Source: Viridothelium virens
Lineage: Eukaryota; Ascomycota; Dothideomycetes; Trypetheliales; Trypetheliaceae
Direction of reading: 5' to 3'
Length of the DNA: 64,000 bases
NCBI GenBank assembly: GCA_010094025.1
Contig: ML991777.1
Location: 1 to 64,000, forward strand
Position numbers and translations under genes: made by a program. The notes beneath the pieces are model-generated. The model ran no database searches and was not told where the DNA came from. It was given only the letters and a program-made list of their open reading frames with translations. Each line of letters opens with the position of its first letter. Position 1 is the first letter of the stretch. Positions 23,516 to 35,199 of the stretch are shown piece by piece.

Positions 23516-24022
23516 AAGAGGAAAGAGGAAAGAGGAGGACTTGGTCATTCCACCTTCAGGCCGTGGAGAGACGTGGTTAAGAAGCATAGCCGGTTGCATT
23601 GCTCGGGATTCGGGATACTCTTCGCATGGGCCATTGCGAAGAGTCGTGATGATAAAGGATTTAAGAGCCTGTTTGCATTTCTTTTATATAATGTATTCGC
23701 CTGCCTTTTTAAAGGGCTGAGTGATAATATACAGAAGCTCCTACAAATTCTCGATCCAAATGCGTGAAATCTTCTACTATGTACACCTGCGTCCTCAAAT
23801 TGATACACAATCGACATCGAATAGACCACCAACAACCAGCAACAATGCCGCTCGACGTTCATAGCATTCTGAATCAGAATACTGTAGTGGCTTTGTCTCT
23901 TCTCCCTAGCAACATCGATCCCAAGGTACTGTTGTAAATCGTGCTATTCCTTTGTCCTCTCGAGTCTTAGGTCATGTCTTGCTTGTTCTTGGTTTCAATG
24001 TTTTTCCATGGCCGCGCCAATT
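23516..24022. other. intergenic, possible tiny reading frame
   Basis: An ATG at 23845 opens MPLDVHSILNQNTVVALSL on the plus strand and is followed by a GT..AG-like stretch (about 23926-23971). This would give a spliced product of about 50 residues overlapping the 3' end of the DMAC1-like gene. There is no family match, so it is not annotated as a gene. Confidence 0.25.
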
Positions 24023-24379
24023 TCACCTGACTAATCGGTAGGCGCCCACGGCCACAAGAGTCATTGCCAGACCGCTGATACCCAGTTGCCTTGACCGCAT
24101 CCCAAACATTGAATTGCTCTTGAGTATTTCAGCTTGTCGTTGCCGCAGCTGGTATCTGCCTGAGAAAAAACTGTAGACTCCTAGGCCGATGAACGCGCCA
24201 CCACCTGACGGTGTAAGCAAAGCTGGGTATCGAAATGCTTTGAAAATCATTAGACTAAAGAGCATACCCATGAGTCTGCATCCAATGCAATCATCGATCA
24301 TCCGGTCCCTTGCCAGAGCATCGCGTAGCCGATCAGTCTCATCCTCACGAATAGCTGGGGGCAACGTTTCTTTTGCCAT
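24023..24379 (-). CDS. DMAC1/Dmo2-like mitochondrial membrane protein
   Basis: Two exons: 24379-24268 and 24204-24023, 97 residues. The 63-nt intron contains no in-frame stop, so the unspliced frame also stays open (118 residues). Splicing restores DCIGCRLMGGGAFIGLGVYSFFSG, where the paired cysteines DCxxCR followed by a Gly-rich membrane span are typical of DUF4536. A second span follows (ISGLAMTLVAVGAYRLV). Human DMAC1 helps assemble the distal membrane arm of complex I, and fungal relatives sit in the inner mitochondrial membrane. The function here is inferred from that family. Confidence 0.75.
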   Translation of the reverse strand: MAKETLPPAIREDETDRLRDALARDRMIDDCIGCRLMGMLFSLMIFKAFRYPALLTPSGGGAFIGLGVYSFFSGRYQLRQRQAEILKSNSMFGMRSRQLGISGLAMTLVAVGAYRLVR

Positions 24380-24669
24380 TTCTGGATATCATATCAGACT
24401 TCAGCAAAGGTTTGCGATCGAGATTTCGTGAACCACCGGTTTTTCGAATGTCAAAGAGTGCCTGTACGGAGTCCTCCGTAGTAGAGCAAGATAGTAATGC
24501 TTAAAAAGGCTTCCGAGCATTAAACTTCCAATTGTCTCCAACGAGGCAAGTTAGCCGAGGCGCTTTCAACGGCATCGAACCCACCCACCAACACCCATAG
24601 TGCATTTCGTGCCAGAAAATCAATCCTCGCCCCACCAAGGGGGCCCGGAAACATCAATGTCTTCTGATC

Positions 24670-26419
24670 ATGAGCGCAATTGAAGCGCTTTACATCTTCG
24701 ATGAACACAAGTTAGCTGCACTACAAGTCCAGCTCCACGAAAGCTTGCTAACAGCTCCCGAGCAATGTCATCCTAGAACATGTGTATACTGCTCGGCCTC
24801 CCCTGGCCAAGGTTCTGCTGCCACTCTGGCTTGCTCAACCGGATCCTCGACCCTCTGTGATTTATGTCTCAAATACCAATCCACCAACGATACTACATTC
24901 TCTCATTCAAAATCGTCTACTATTTCTCTCGCCGTGCTCCGAAGATACCGAACCGCTACTGATACTCGAATTTCTACATCGTGTGGCTGATGCGCTGGAA
25001 GAGTTCTTAGGCTCGCCACTATTGGCATCTAAGATTGAAAACTCATACGATGTTGTGGCCCAACTTCTTGGAGAGATGTGTGACGCTGGCACAGTGTGCA
25101 ATACAGAGCCCGATGCGTTGCGAGATGCAGTCGAAGCACCAAGTTGGATGAAGAGCCTGGTGGGAGGGCTGGGACTGCCAGCGTCATCACCTGCACTTAC
25201 TCCGTCATCCTCGAGCTTCTCCCTGCAGAAACCGCAGCTCAGGCAAACACTTTCCAACACAGGGTCGACAATACCGTGGCGACGTGCCAACGTTCGGCAT
25301 ACTTCCAACGAGATGTACGTTGATATGGTGGAGACGCTGTCCGTCGTGATGGCACCTTCTGGGCGCTGTCTTTCAGCCATCGCAAACGGTACTATAGCGT
25401 TCACGTGCAAAGTATCTGGTGTACCTGATTTACTTCTCACCCTCACATCTCCTGGGGGCAGAATGGGGATTGAAAAGGTCTTCGAGCTCCCTGTATTCCA
25501 TCCTTGCGTCCGCCTCCCAAGATGGCGGGAGCGACCTGGCGAACTTAGTTTTGTTCCACCAGACGGACGCTTTGTGCTTGCTGGTTACGAAGTCGATCTT
25601 CTTCCCTCGCCGCCAATCTCTTCTGGTATAAGCAATTCTTCGAATCTTCAGCTACCAGCTGCTATTGATGTGCAGACATCACTCGGACCTACCGGTTCGG
25701 ACTTTGAAGTCCGTCTCACGCTCTCGAACCGATTCGTGTCGGGTGCGACCTCCGGCTCGGCCACTTCATCCTTGTCTTCAATTCAGCCTCCACGGCCTGG
25801 ATCAACGGGCGGGTTCCGCACCAATTCTGCAAACACGAGCGCAAATCCCACAGTCCAAGATCTAATTGTGCGAGTCCCCTTGCCGAAGACCGTGCGGAAT
25901 CTGAATGATCTGAGGCCTTCACGCGGGGAGGCACACTATGCTCCGGGTGATGGAACGGTAGAATGGACACTGCTCAACAAAGACATCACAAGCTTGAGCA
26001 CAGCAGTATTACGGTGCACCGTTGTTGGGCAAGCTGGTGAAGAGGAGAATGGAGCTACTAATGGGTACGAGATGCGCACGGACACTTATGACTATGACGA
26101 GAACGAGGATGGTACTGGGACAAGCTCGTATCAATCTGGAACCAGCTCTGGGAGCAGCAAGCGCAGAGAACCGTCGTCGACCAACACTGTCGAGGATCAG
26201 GACCATCGGGATATGAGGAAGGTCAGGCAGAACGCAACGCTAATGCCTTCTGGCGCAAATGTGAGTTTCAAAGTCAAGGGATGGTTAGCAAGCGGAATCA
26301 AGGTTGACAGCCTTGTTATCAACACAAAGGCGAGTCGGGGACTAGGCGTAGGCGTGACACCATATAAGGGTGTGAAATATGTGACTGCCAGCAAAAACGG
26401 GTTTGAAGTTAGATGTTAG
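24670..26419 (+). CDS. AP-3 adaptor complex mu subunit
   Basis: Two exons: 24670-24710 and 24763-26419, 565 residues. The spliced start reads MSAIEALYIFDEH then NNVILEHVYTARPP, the usual opening of fungal AP-3 mu. It is restored by an intron with donor GTTAGC, branch GCTAAC and acceptor GAG. The longin-like N-terminal domain (about residues 1-140) is followed by a Ser-rich linker and the mu-homology domain from about SNEMYVDMVETLSVV to the C-terminal PYKGVKYVTASKNGFEVR. An inserted Ser/Gly-rich acidic loop (about residues 440-480) is poorly conserved. The protein recognises tyrosine-type cargo signals for transport from Golgi/endosome to the vacuole. It is a complete housekeeping gene. Confidence 0.93.
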
Positions 26420-26714
26420 GAATAAAATACCCAATTATGATGAGTCTTCCATTACACCAACCATGCATGACTGCTCTTTCAGATGTAGCCTATCGCAGCC
26501 GTTGGGTTGTTCGGTCTGCCGTTCGAAGGTAACATTGAACCTGTAATTTTTGCTTTTCTGTTTAGCCTACAGATACAAATTGTCATGTGGTTGGCTGGAA
26601 TGCATTCTCCCCATCTCTCTTTATGGTACATTGCTAAAGCCCGTGGTGTATCGATCGACGCTGGACTTCAGGATCTTCCTTCCGCACCTATCTCATCAAG
26701 CCTCTCACGCATAT

Positions 26715-27156
26715 TCAAACTTGCCCCAAGGCTTTTGACCTCTCGTTTTCTAGCTTCGCATAGTAATTATCGCGTTTGCGGACGGCTGGAACGTGGTAAC
26801 CTAGGAAAGCAATGAGATATGTTTCTTGAAATAGGGCGGATGTGTCTCTCAAAATGGCGATAGCATTTAATCGGCCCTTTCGTTGGGAAGTGACCAAGAG
26901 GTTCATTCTACGTACCGTACCAGAAGAAGTAGGCAGAGGAGACACCGAGGCCTATGGCAGTCATTAGCTTCGACTGAATAGAATGCACTTTCTCGGAACA
27001 TGCTATGATTTATGAGGATTGAACCTACCAAGGGCGACACTGAGGTCAAGGACAAGACCGCGTCGTAGCATCTGACGAAAATCGATTAGCGATGCCATTG
27101 ACACTTCCAAAGAAGCATATTCTGATCCTTACACCTGTGATAGGTTTCACAGCCAT
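26715..27156 (-). CDS. COX9: cytochrome c oxidase subunit 9 (VIIa-like)
   Basis: Four exons: 27156-27133, 27071-27029, 26951-26916 and 26800-26715, only 62 residues. The spliced protein reads MAVKPITG, MLRRGLVLDLSVALG, LGVSSAYFFWYG and YHVPAVRKRDNYYAKLE, matching fungal Cox9 along its length with its single membrane span. It is a nuclear-encoded structural subunit of complex IV in the inner mitochondrial membrane, without a cleaved presequence. Three introns cut 189 coding bases, so no ordinary open-frame scan finds it. Exon 2 itself starts with ATG, so retention of intron 1 could still allow initiation there. Confidence 0.9.
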
Positions 27157-27913
27157 TTTTGCTGGGATGCGGAGGGCGAATTGAGTTTCGATTGTGTACG
27201 CTGTTACGAGCAAGTAGAAGAATTAACGTTGCTGTTGTAACGCTACTAATGGAGGTGACGGTGCTACGGGATGTTTCGCTCGCTTACTTAATCTGCAAGC
27301 ACCAGCTCTATACTTGAACCTATCGGGTTACCGAATCACATACCCCATCGCGTGGTCTTCCCTACTTATTAACCGCTACATTTGGGCTGACAGCACCGCT
27401 CACGAAGCCATAACCTTGGAGATGGCGCCGAGACTCTCATCGTTGGATTCGACCAAGACCAACCATGCGGCCAGACCTTCAGCAGAGTAGCTCACTTCAG
27501 TACTTCGATCCCAATAACGTATCCGCGCTGTCGACAATAAAGAAATGGTTTCAATCCTTCATTGCCAGCTATCATTAGCTACCGCCAAAGGGCTGGAGAC
27601 CATAAGGGAACAAAGGATCCGATGACGTTTGGACATCTGTGGAACAATGTAACAAAGACCGGACAGAGAGACTAAGGATAATGGTATTCGGAATAATCTG
27701 TCATTCTTTAAATATATGGTCCCTCGTAGTTCCGCAGCTCCATAGAAAATACAGACAAAAAAAATATCATCGTCCCTGTCCCTCGTGGTTTGCAGGCAAA
27801 TCACCTCTTTACACAAGAGTCGCCATCATCTCTCTAATTTATCTGCAAATCATTTTCAGGGTTAATTCATATTTTCGTCAAATATATCCAATTTCCTCAT
27901 TACATCTAACAGC
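27157..27913. other. intergenic, no gene recognised
   Basis: The divergent upstream regions of COX9 and the zinc-knuckle gene. No motif-bearing open frame and no repeat beyond short A-runs near 27755. Confidence 0.5.
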
Positions 27914-29299
27914 ATGGCACGTGTCAGGAATAATCGCAATCAAAACCATCGAAACAACCAAAACCACCCGAACAATCAGCATGGCCAGAATCGTCAAAGT
28001 AACAATAATAACCGCAATGAGAACAACAATTTCAGCAACAACCGCAGAAATAGCAACTACAGCAACAACAATTCTGGCAACAACAACCAAAATGACTCTC
28101 GAAACGGGCGTAATGGCCGACACGACAACGGATTCCAGGGAACATGCAATAATTGTGGAAGACTAGGCCACAGAGCAGTCGATTGCAATAGCCGGGGTAA
28201 AAGTAACAATAGGCATGATGTTGCCGGCCACAGGATCATCAGTAACGGGGGCGCATTCAAAACTAACCTCCGAGATTTACGGGATAGGGCCCCAAGGTCA
28301 TCGAAGTATTGTTTTTACTACAAAAAGGACGGCCATGTTACTGAACGCTGCAAGTATCCCCCTAAAATATGCTTGAACTGCCTCAAGAAAGGTCACTTGC
28401 AAGAGCAATGCAATGACAAGAATCCGAATTTACCCATCGAAACTGACGCAAGGGACTTTTGTGTCTGGTGCAACTCAGCCTGGCACAGCGGAAATGCCTG
28501 CCTCGAGAAGCAAATCGCAGCGCAACAGTCCGGCCGACGATCTTCCGAATCCTCAATGTCCGACGCTCACAGCGGTCACACGCACGAGGTCATCCAATCC
28601 CAACCCAGCAGCTCCTTCTCCGCCGCCGCTGCAGCCCCCTCCCACCCAAGCAACCCTCTCTCCAGCATCACGGCGCAAGCCTGGGCGCCGCCCGTCTTCG
28701 GCGCCAACAAAGCGCAGCACGAGCTCCAGCGCCACACCTGCGAGTCCTGCGCCTCCAGCACGCACCGCACGACGGAATGCGCCGCCATCCAGCCCTGCAC
28801 CTCCTGCTACTCGCCCTTCCACTCCCGTGCCGCCTGCCTCGACGTCCAGGCCGCCCAGCCCGTCCTCAAACCCGCCGTCACCCTCTGGCAGCAGCGGCCC
28901 GAGCATGCCGCCGACCCCCGCTACTGCGTCTACTGCAACGCCACCGGCCACACCACCGAGGCCTGCGGCAACGAGCTGGCGCAGGCGGCGCATTTGGGCT
29001 CGGCGCTGCGCTGTGGCCAGTGTGGGAAGCGAGGGCATACGGATGAGAGCTGCTTGAATCCGACGGCGCAGTGGGGTGGGCCGCCGACGTTGCAGAATCT
29101 GAGGGAGCAGGATTGGAGTGTGGCGTGGATTAACGGGTGGAGACCGGCGTGTAGTAAGTGTGAGTTTGCGATGGATGTGTATGACGTGTGGAATGGAGAT
29201 GCGGATGTCGCGATGGGAGGATGTGTGTCTGGGAGGCTGTTTATCCCGGCGCATGTCTGCAAGGAGAGCGTGGTTTGGTGGGTTAAGATGGAATACTAG
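27914..29299 (+). CDS. Asn-rich multi-CCHC zinc-knuckle protein
   Basis: One exon, 461 residues. Residues 1-77 are almost only Asn, Arg, Gln, Gly and Ser, a prion-like or RNA-binding composition. Eight CCHC zinc knuckles (C-x2-C-x4-H-x4-C) follow. Their first cysteines are at about 78, 133, 153, 183, 276, 295, 338 and 367. The second knuckle has Tyr where the second Cys should be (CFYYKKDGHVTERC) and may not bind zinc normally. A Ser/Ala-rich linker (about 197-275) separates the two groups of four. The C-terminal 80 residues contain further Cys and Trp. Such knuckles bind single-stranded RNA or DNA, so it is likely a host RNA-binding protein. There is no transposon or gag context. The exact family is not recognised. 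Confidence 0.8.
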   Translation: MARVRNNRNQNHRNNQNHPNNQHGQNRQSNNNNRNENNNFSNNRRNSNYSNNNSGNNNQNDSRNGRNGRHDNGFQGTCNNCGRLGHRAVDCNSRGKSNNRHDVAGHRIISNGGAFKTNLRDLRDRAPRSSKYCFYYKKDGHVTERCKYPPKICLNCLKKGHLQEQCNDKNPNLPIETDARDFCVWCNSAWHSGNACLEKQIAAQQSGRRSSESSMSDAHSGHTHEVIQSQPSSSFSAAAAAPSHPSNPLSSITAQAWAPPVFGANKAQHELQRHTCESCASSTHRTTECAAIQPCTSCYSPFHSRAACLDVQAAQPVLKPAVTLWQQRPEHAADPRYCVYCNATGHTTEACGNELAQAAHLGSALRCGQCGKRGHTDESCLNPTAQWGGPPTLQNLREQDWSVAWINGWRPACSKCEFAMDVYDVWNGDADVAMGGCVSGRLFIPAHVCKESVVWWVKMEY

Positions 29300-29697
29300 G
29301 TAAGTCTTAAGCAGAGACGCATGCCGGACGTGGGTCTGTTTCTTTTCTTTTGCCCTCTTTGTTTGGTATTTGTTTGACCGCATTTATTTAAATACTATTT
29401 GAATGGGGTTATTGACCGAAAAAAGGATTGAAAATCATCTTCCCTAAAAATTCAATATTATCGATGGCTTTTTCATTTCAACTTGCGTTTCGTGAAATAA
29501 CCTACAGGTACATAATTTTTATTGAATCGCTAATCCAGTAGAATCTCCAAACCAACGCACGCGTACATTGTCAACAGCTTCGGGCAGGAGAGCCCCTCCA
29601 TGAAGTATCATAATCAGAGCTCGCTCGCCTTCACGGACGACTAATAAACTTAATACACAACAACCGACGACATGATGTCTGCAAGTGCTTGGATTCT
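29300..29697. other. gap between convergent 3' ends
   Basis: About 400 bases of AT-rich 3' sequence between the zinc-knuckle and aldehyde dehydrogenase genes. Nothing recognised. Confidence 0.5.
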
Positions 29698-31536
29698 TCA
29701 CAGCTTGGACTGGCGCTGCAGATATTGCCTAAGCCCCATTGCCACTGCGAATTAGATAAGTTAGCCTCTCATCTTAAATTAGCGCCCCCATAGACTAGTA
29801 GTCTCAACTCACAGATGGCAACAAGGATATACCTCTTGACCGCACCACTTGTGCTTCCAGTTCCCAACGTCAGTAACCAGCTCAGTAGTGAATACCTCAC
29901 GCGACCTTCGCGATCAAAGTTCGGCTTGAGATCGTTCATGCGTTTGAACTGTTTGATCTTACCGGCGTACGGCGGATAACGGATTTTCAGCAGACCCTCC
30001 ATCCAGCCTGGAGTAGTGGTGTAAGAGCGACGGTGGGTGAAGGAGTCGAAAGACGCTTTGCCGCGATAGGCGCCGGAGCCAGAGGAACCAACACCACCAA
30101 AGGCCAGGGTTGGAATCGAGGCATGGAAGAAACCGCTATAATGAAGTCAACCATTTGCATTTTTTAGCTCGGTAGGAATGCGATTCACGGGCATACTCAT
30201 TAATGGAAGCACCACCAGAGCGGGTCTCGTTCAACACCTTCATCGCCTCTTGCTTTGTTCCGAAAGGATAGATACCCAAGGGTGTATCATGCACCTCGTT
30301 CGCCATCTTGATAGCTTCGTCCAGATCATTTACAGGGTAGATTGGAATTAAGGGTCCGAAGCTCTCATCTACCATGAGCGAGTCTGTTGGGTCATCGACT
30401 TGCACTACGGTAGGCTCTAGGAATTTTTCCTTCTCGTCCATCGTCCCTCCAAGTAAAATCTTGCCACTGCTTTGATCTAGCATCTTCTTCAGACGTTGCC
30501 ACTGACGTTCGTTTACAATGCGTCCGTAATCGGGGGAATTTTTCACACCCTGAGGAAAGAACTCTTGCTGTGCCTTTTTCAGTTCCTCAAGAAAAGCCGG
30601 GAGAATCTCTCGATCCACTAGGATATAGTTCTGCGAGACGCAGACCTGTCCAGCGTTGAGTAGCTTCGCCCATAACAACCGCCTTGCCGCAAGTCTTGGA
30701 TCTGCGTGCTTGGTGATAATGGCTGGATTCCTACCACCGAGCTCCAGGGTGACAGGCGTCAATGTCTCTGCAGCTTTCTTCGCAATGATAGTGCCTACGC
30801 CAGCGCTACCAGTGTAAAAGATTTTATCCCATTTCTGGTCTAGTAGAGCAGTTGATTCGGGAATACCGCCCTGGACGACCGTGTACGCAGACGGGTCGAG
30901 ATAGTCCTTAATTATCATCTCCATGACCGCGGCGGCTGCAGGAGCATTTTCACTAGGCTTGAGCACAGCTGTGCAGCCTGCAGCGATGGCACCAATGAAC
31001 GGACCAAGAGATAGTTGGATGGGGAAATTGTAGGCGCTTATCATTCAATGAGTGTCATTGTCAAAAGAATCACCGAGAGTCGCAACAGGGCAAGTTCTTA
31101 CTTACCCAATGATCAGAACAGTACCCATAGGATCTTTCTTGATCTTGGGGGCAACAGGTCGATTCGTCAGCGAAATGTTCGGTGCGCTTTCGTCTTTGAC
31201 CCATTTCGGAAGGTTTTTGCACATGAAAATGATGTCGTTTTCGCACCAGCCGATCTCGGTCAGATAGGTTTCGAAGTGCGACTTGCCAAGGTCACGCTTG
31301 CAAGCTTCGACGACGGCGGCTTCATTGTCTTTAAGACTGTGCAAATGTCTTTAGAGGTGTGACTACTTTTATCAGGAATGGGGAAAACTAGCTTACCCCC
31401 AGTAGAGTTTGCGAAGCTGCGTAAGTCGGTACTCTACTGATCGTGTTTTGTGAGAATGAAATGTTGAACGGATACGGTTCACTACTTCTGGAATGTCCTC
31501 GGCTGGGGTGAACTGGAGGTCTGGGACCTTTTCCAT
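29698..31536 (-). CDS. fatty aldehyde dehydrogenase, ALDH3-type, membrane-anchored
   Basis: Five exons: 31536-31397, 31336-31106, 31036-30197, 30135-29813 and 29744-29698, 526 residues, all phases consistent. The NAD-binding and catalytic fold is complete. AYNFPIQLSLGPFIGAIAAG is the cofactor-site region, Glu lies in VTLELGGRNPAI, the nucleophile Cys in NAGQVCVSQNYIL, and PTLAFGGVGSSG follows. The C terminus carries a hydrophobic stretch (LLSWLLTLG..VKRYILVAILAMGLRQYLQRQ), as in ALDH3A2 and yeast Hfd1, which anchor in ER, lipid-droplet or mitochondrial membranes. It should oxidise long-chain fatty aldehydes to acids. The short last exon (47 nt) holds the end of the anchor. No sign of decay. 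Confidence 0.93.
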
Positions 31537-32224
31537 GATGCGTAACTGAACGGTTACCAATTCACCTCATACAGAGCAGATAAAGTGGATAAAGCATCGG
31601 CTGTTGTTGAAGTATTCTCCGCAGTTTGGGCGAAGTTTGATATTATCTCATCGAACCACTAGCCGCGGTTTCACGAGATGGTACAAAAAGCAAGTAGCCA
31701 CACTGGCTGCACGCAAGATGCAACGGGTGAACGGGCCGAGGCCTATTGAATAAGGATGTGGCCGAAATTGATATTATTTCCAAGGGGTCGAGCTAAGACA
31801 GACCTTCGCATTGATTGATCCCTGAATGACGTGTGACGTACTACATAGGTATTCTATCGGCCACGCTCGCGATACTTCGTCTTACATCGCTTTACAGCGC
31901 CGCATCAAAGTCCACGACATACTGCACCAAGCGTTCAACAGGTCTGACGAAGGATCGAGCATTTTCTAAGACTGGGCTATTTTGTCTGCTATCCTACAGA
32001 TGCCTCATCCATCCTAATTTGGTCACGTCCAAGTGAACAGATCGAATCCGTAACGGCTGCAGTACTCTCTCTGGTTTTCCAGGACCCTTGTTCGAAGCTT
32101 GTGAGATTGTCCAAGAAATTGAGTATTGGTAGAACCCGACCAACCCGTTCCCTTGTCAAATCTCCCGCCTTGAATCTCCGCCGAAGAAGTTAAACAACAT
32201 AGGTCCAAATGCAGGATATTATCT
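31537..32224. other. intergenic, ALDH promoter
   Basis: A gap of 688 bp upstream of the aldehyde dehydrogenase and downstream of the DHA2 gene. No supported gene or repeat. Confidence 0.5.
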
Positions 32225-34015
32225 TTAAGCAGGCCCGGTCGTGTCTGCGCCTGGCTTGAGATTCTTCCACGGCGCGAAGGCCGAGACTATGACACAGATG
32301 CCAGCCAGCGCAATAACAAGTGCGTACGTCACCTTCAGACCATGCATATACGCAATCAGCACCGGACCTATCTGATCGGCGGAAAAGACCTGGCGAAGCT
32401 GCGTTGCTCCGGTGGAGACGACAAGAGATGGGTTGATGTCAGGTGCTATATCTCTAATCTTGACAATGATTTGGTTGGTGAATGCAGATTCTGCGCATGT
32501 AAGGAATATCGCTCCACCGAGTGTCTGGAAGAACAAAGCCATGGATGAGGCCACAGAGACATCAGCCATCTCGACCGAACCTTGTGCAACCGCAATCGGT
32601 GTATTGGTGCCAAGTCCAATGCCAATTCCGGATAACACCTGGTATCCGATCCATTTATTCGATCCAGAGCCAATGTCGAGGGTATAGAGAAGGCCAGCGC
32701 CGACAATGCTGAACACGGCTCCAAGAATAAGGAATGGCACGTAGTGGCCTGTTGCTGTAATGAGACCGCCTGAGACAACCGCAAAGATACTGGTCCCAAG
32801 AACAAGCGGAAGATTGCGAACCCCCGATTGAGATGCAGAGACGTTGTCCACAGATTGGAAATATATCGGAAGATAATACAAGAGAGTGAAGAAGCCGCCA
32901 CAAAAGAAAAAAGTGTACGTGAAGGCAATCGCAAGCTGCCGTCTTTTGAGAAGTCGTGGGAGAAGCAGAGCGTATTCGCCAGAGACGTATTCGTTCACTG
33001 CAAAAGCAATCGCGATAAGAACGAAGCCAATAATAGTGCCAATCACATCTGCGGAGCTCCATGCCTTTGTGACGCCGCCCCACTGGAGGGCAAGGGCCAA
33101 GCAAACCACAGCCGCCATTATGAGGAATGTTCCACTCGGATCCATATGGAGGAACTTCTCCCTACCAGTCGCCGGAGCTGGTTTCGCAGAAGGAGGTGGT
33201 TTGAAGAGGAGAAGAACGATAGCACCTGCAAGGCCTCCAATTGGAAGATTAATATAGAAACACCAACGCCAGGAAACGTTCTGCGTGAAGGCTCCACCAA
33301 TGAGTGGCCCAATGACTGCCGCAATTCCGTAAGTTCCTCCCAGAATGCCTATGAAAGCTGGTCGTCTCGAAGGAGGAGCCACGAAAGCCATCAGAGTGTA
33401 AGTTCCAGATGCAATTCCTGCACCACCTACGCCAGCAACCGCACGACCACCAATCAGTGTCTTTGACGATTTTGCAACGGCGCAAATCAGGGAACCAAGC
33501 TCGAAGATAAATATCATAACTAGGAAGACCCATTTGACTGGAAAATACTTATACGCTTTGCCAGCAGTGCTCTGAAAGCTAAAACGAATCTGTGAGCAGG
33601 AGATCGAGTTCGATGGGTATCTTTGGATTTACCTTGCTAAAGTAAGGAAAAATGCGGTGCCATACCATCCAACATCGTCGAGCGAGTGGAATTCGTCGGT
33701 GATCTGAGGAATTGCAGTCCCAATGATGGTCATGTCAAGGGAGACTAGAAAGATTGACAAAGCCAGAGCAACAAGGATTATGGTAAGTCTGCCAGCTTTA
33801 GGGTATTCTTCTTCTTCAGGAGCATTTGATGTATCTGGGAATTTCTCGTTCTCGCCAATGGCATGGCCATCGGCAGCAAGAGCATCGACATCTTCATCAG
33901 CCTGCTTTGTCGAAGGGTAATCGCTTAGACCTTTTTCTCGAGAGGTCTCGGTCGTGCCTGGGATCCCATTGAACTGCTGATTCACAGTAGAATCTTCAGA
34001 GCTGTCTGATGCCAT
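32225..34015 (-). CDS. MFS transporter, DHA2-type (14-TM drug exporter-like)
   Basis: Two exons: 34015-33633 and 33578-32225, 578 residues. The start chosen is [11 protein letters not shown]; an upstream in-frame reading exists but adds no conserved sequence. The acidic cytoplasmic tail leads into [17 protein letters not shown] (TM1 with the DHA2 D-x-TIVNxALP-like motif) and [16 protein letters not shown] (motif C region). [26 protein letters not shown] is the hallmark of 14-TM fungal exporters. The family exports toxins and secondary metabolites by proton antiport. It lies 1.2 kb from a terpene synthase gene in the same orientation, so it may export that product or protect against it, but this is inference. 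Confidence 0.92.
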
Positions 34016-35199
34016 GTTCCGAAGTACTGTGAGAAGTCTCGGGGCGAAGAGCGGGCAACACTCAACGAATCTTTGAATCGAACCTCCTGCGTCTGGACCA
34101 ACCAAATGGGGCAAGAGCTAAGTTTTGGCTGTGAATTCGGTGTGGGATCCAGCCAAGAAAGATCAAGCCAAAGGATGTGAGGACGGGAACTATATTGGCC
34201 AGGGAGAGATCGCTCGCCATGGACGTCCGGATGAAGTTCGCACGAATCCGGACGGAGCTGGACGAACCCGGATGAAATCGGAGAGAGTAGCCCGGACAGA
34301 GTTCCCATTGCCATGAGGCTTACAGCTAAATCATTCAGCGAGTTCTCCACATTTATTTAATAGGCGACCACTGTTGCTAGGGTTCCTTCCGTTAAGGCGT
34401 ACAACTAATTCAGGACCTTAGTCCCCGTTCACCACACTTGAAGCATGACCGTCACAGTATCGTCCCAAATTCCGGTCTCATAAGATTCTCCGCAGGCTCA
34501 TGCAGAGTTTGTGGCGTGACTTCATGCTACTTTCCTTCGGACATTGCTGTCGGACAGTTCTCTTCCCCCATTCTCTCACCATTCTCCGAAAACGGCGGAC
34601 GAAAACTCTACTCAAGATATCATTGGCCTCCGACGAGATAGTAATTCAGCCAAATCGAAGGTCGATAAAGTGCTGCACACTGCCGGACATCACCTCGAAG
34701 GGTAGGTATCGGTGTATGTAGGCATTGCTTTGACGAGCCCAAATTTTTTATTGAATTTCCAAGATCCTAGCCAGTGGAGAGCATGTGAAAGACAAAATAG
34801 CCGGCATAGAACTCACAACAATGTACACAGAGTCTTGTTACGTCCCTTTGCTACTTCGCTTGGGTGATTTCCACGGACGGTTTCTCTGACCGTTTCCCCT
34901 GAAGGGATTTATAGATGAAACTTATTTCAGGAACTGGCCTGAAAGACAATGACGGACACTAAAGATCGCTTCTGACACGCAGTCCGACCTCCAGGCAATA
35001 AGGAATGAGTGCAAAAATTCTAGCTTTGCATAGACGTAACCAGAAATTTATGCTTAAGAAGAAGGTTGAAGGACTGAGGTTTCTCGACAAGTGAAGAGTC
35101 TGCTGGTCCCAATATAGTATCTCTAAAAGTGTTTATGGACACAACCATAGAAGGATATTGAATCTACAAGCAGCATGTACCGCCCTTGTCTATGGCTAA
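34016..35199. other. intergenic, DHA2 upstream region
   Basis: The region holds the promoter of the DHA2 exporter with CGG-rich palindromes (listed separately) and the 3' flank of the terpene synthase. No gene recognised. Confidence 0.5.
34224..34254. promoter_or_regulatory. CGG inverted repeat upstream of DHA2 gene
   Basis: CGTCCGGAT at 34224-34232 and its exact reverse complement ATCCGGACG at 34246-34254 are separated by 13 bases. They lie about 210 bp upstream of the exporter's start codon. Each arm contains the palindrome TCCGGA. Further CCCGGAT and CCCGGAC strings follow within 40 bp. Paired CGG half-sites suggest a Zn2Cys6 regulator site; the factor is unknown. Confidence 0.4.

Noticed and set aside
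27914-29299. zinc-knuckle gene as part of a retroelement
   Set aside because: No protease, reverse transcriptase or integrase motifs and no terminal repeats nearby. The number and spacing of knuckles fit a host RNA-binding protein better.
28553-29383. 276-codon minus-strand open frame
   Set aside because: Antisense to the GC-rich part of the zinc-knuckle gene, with a low-complexity product.
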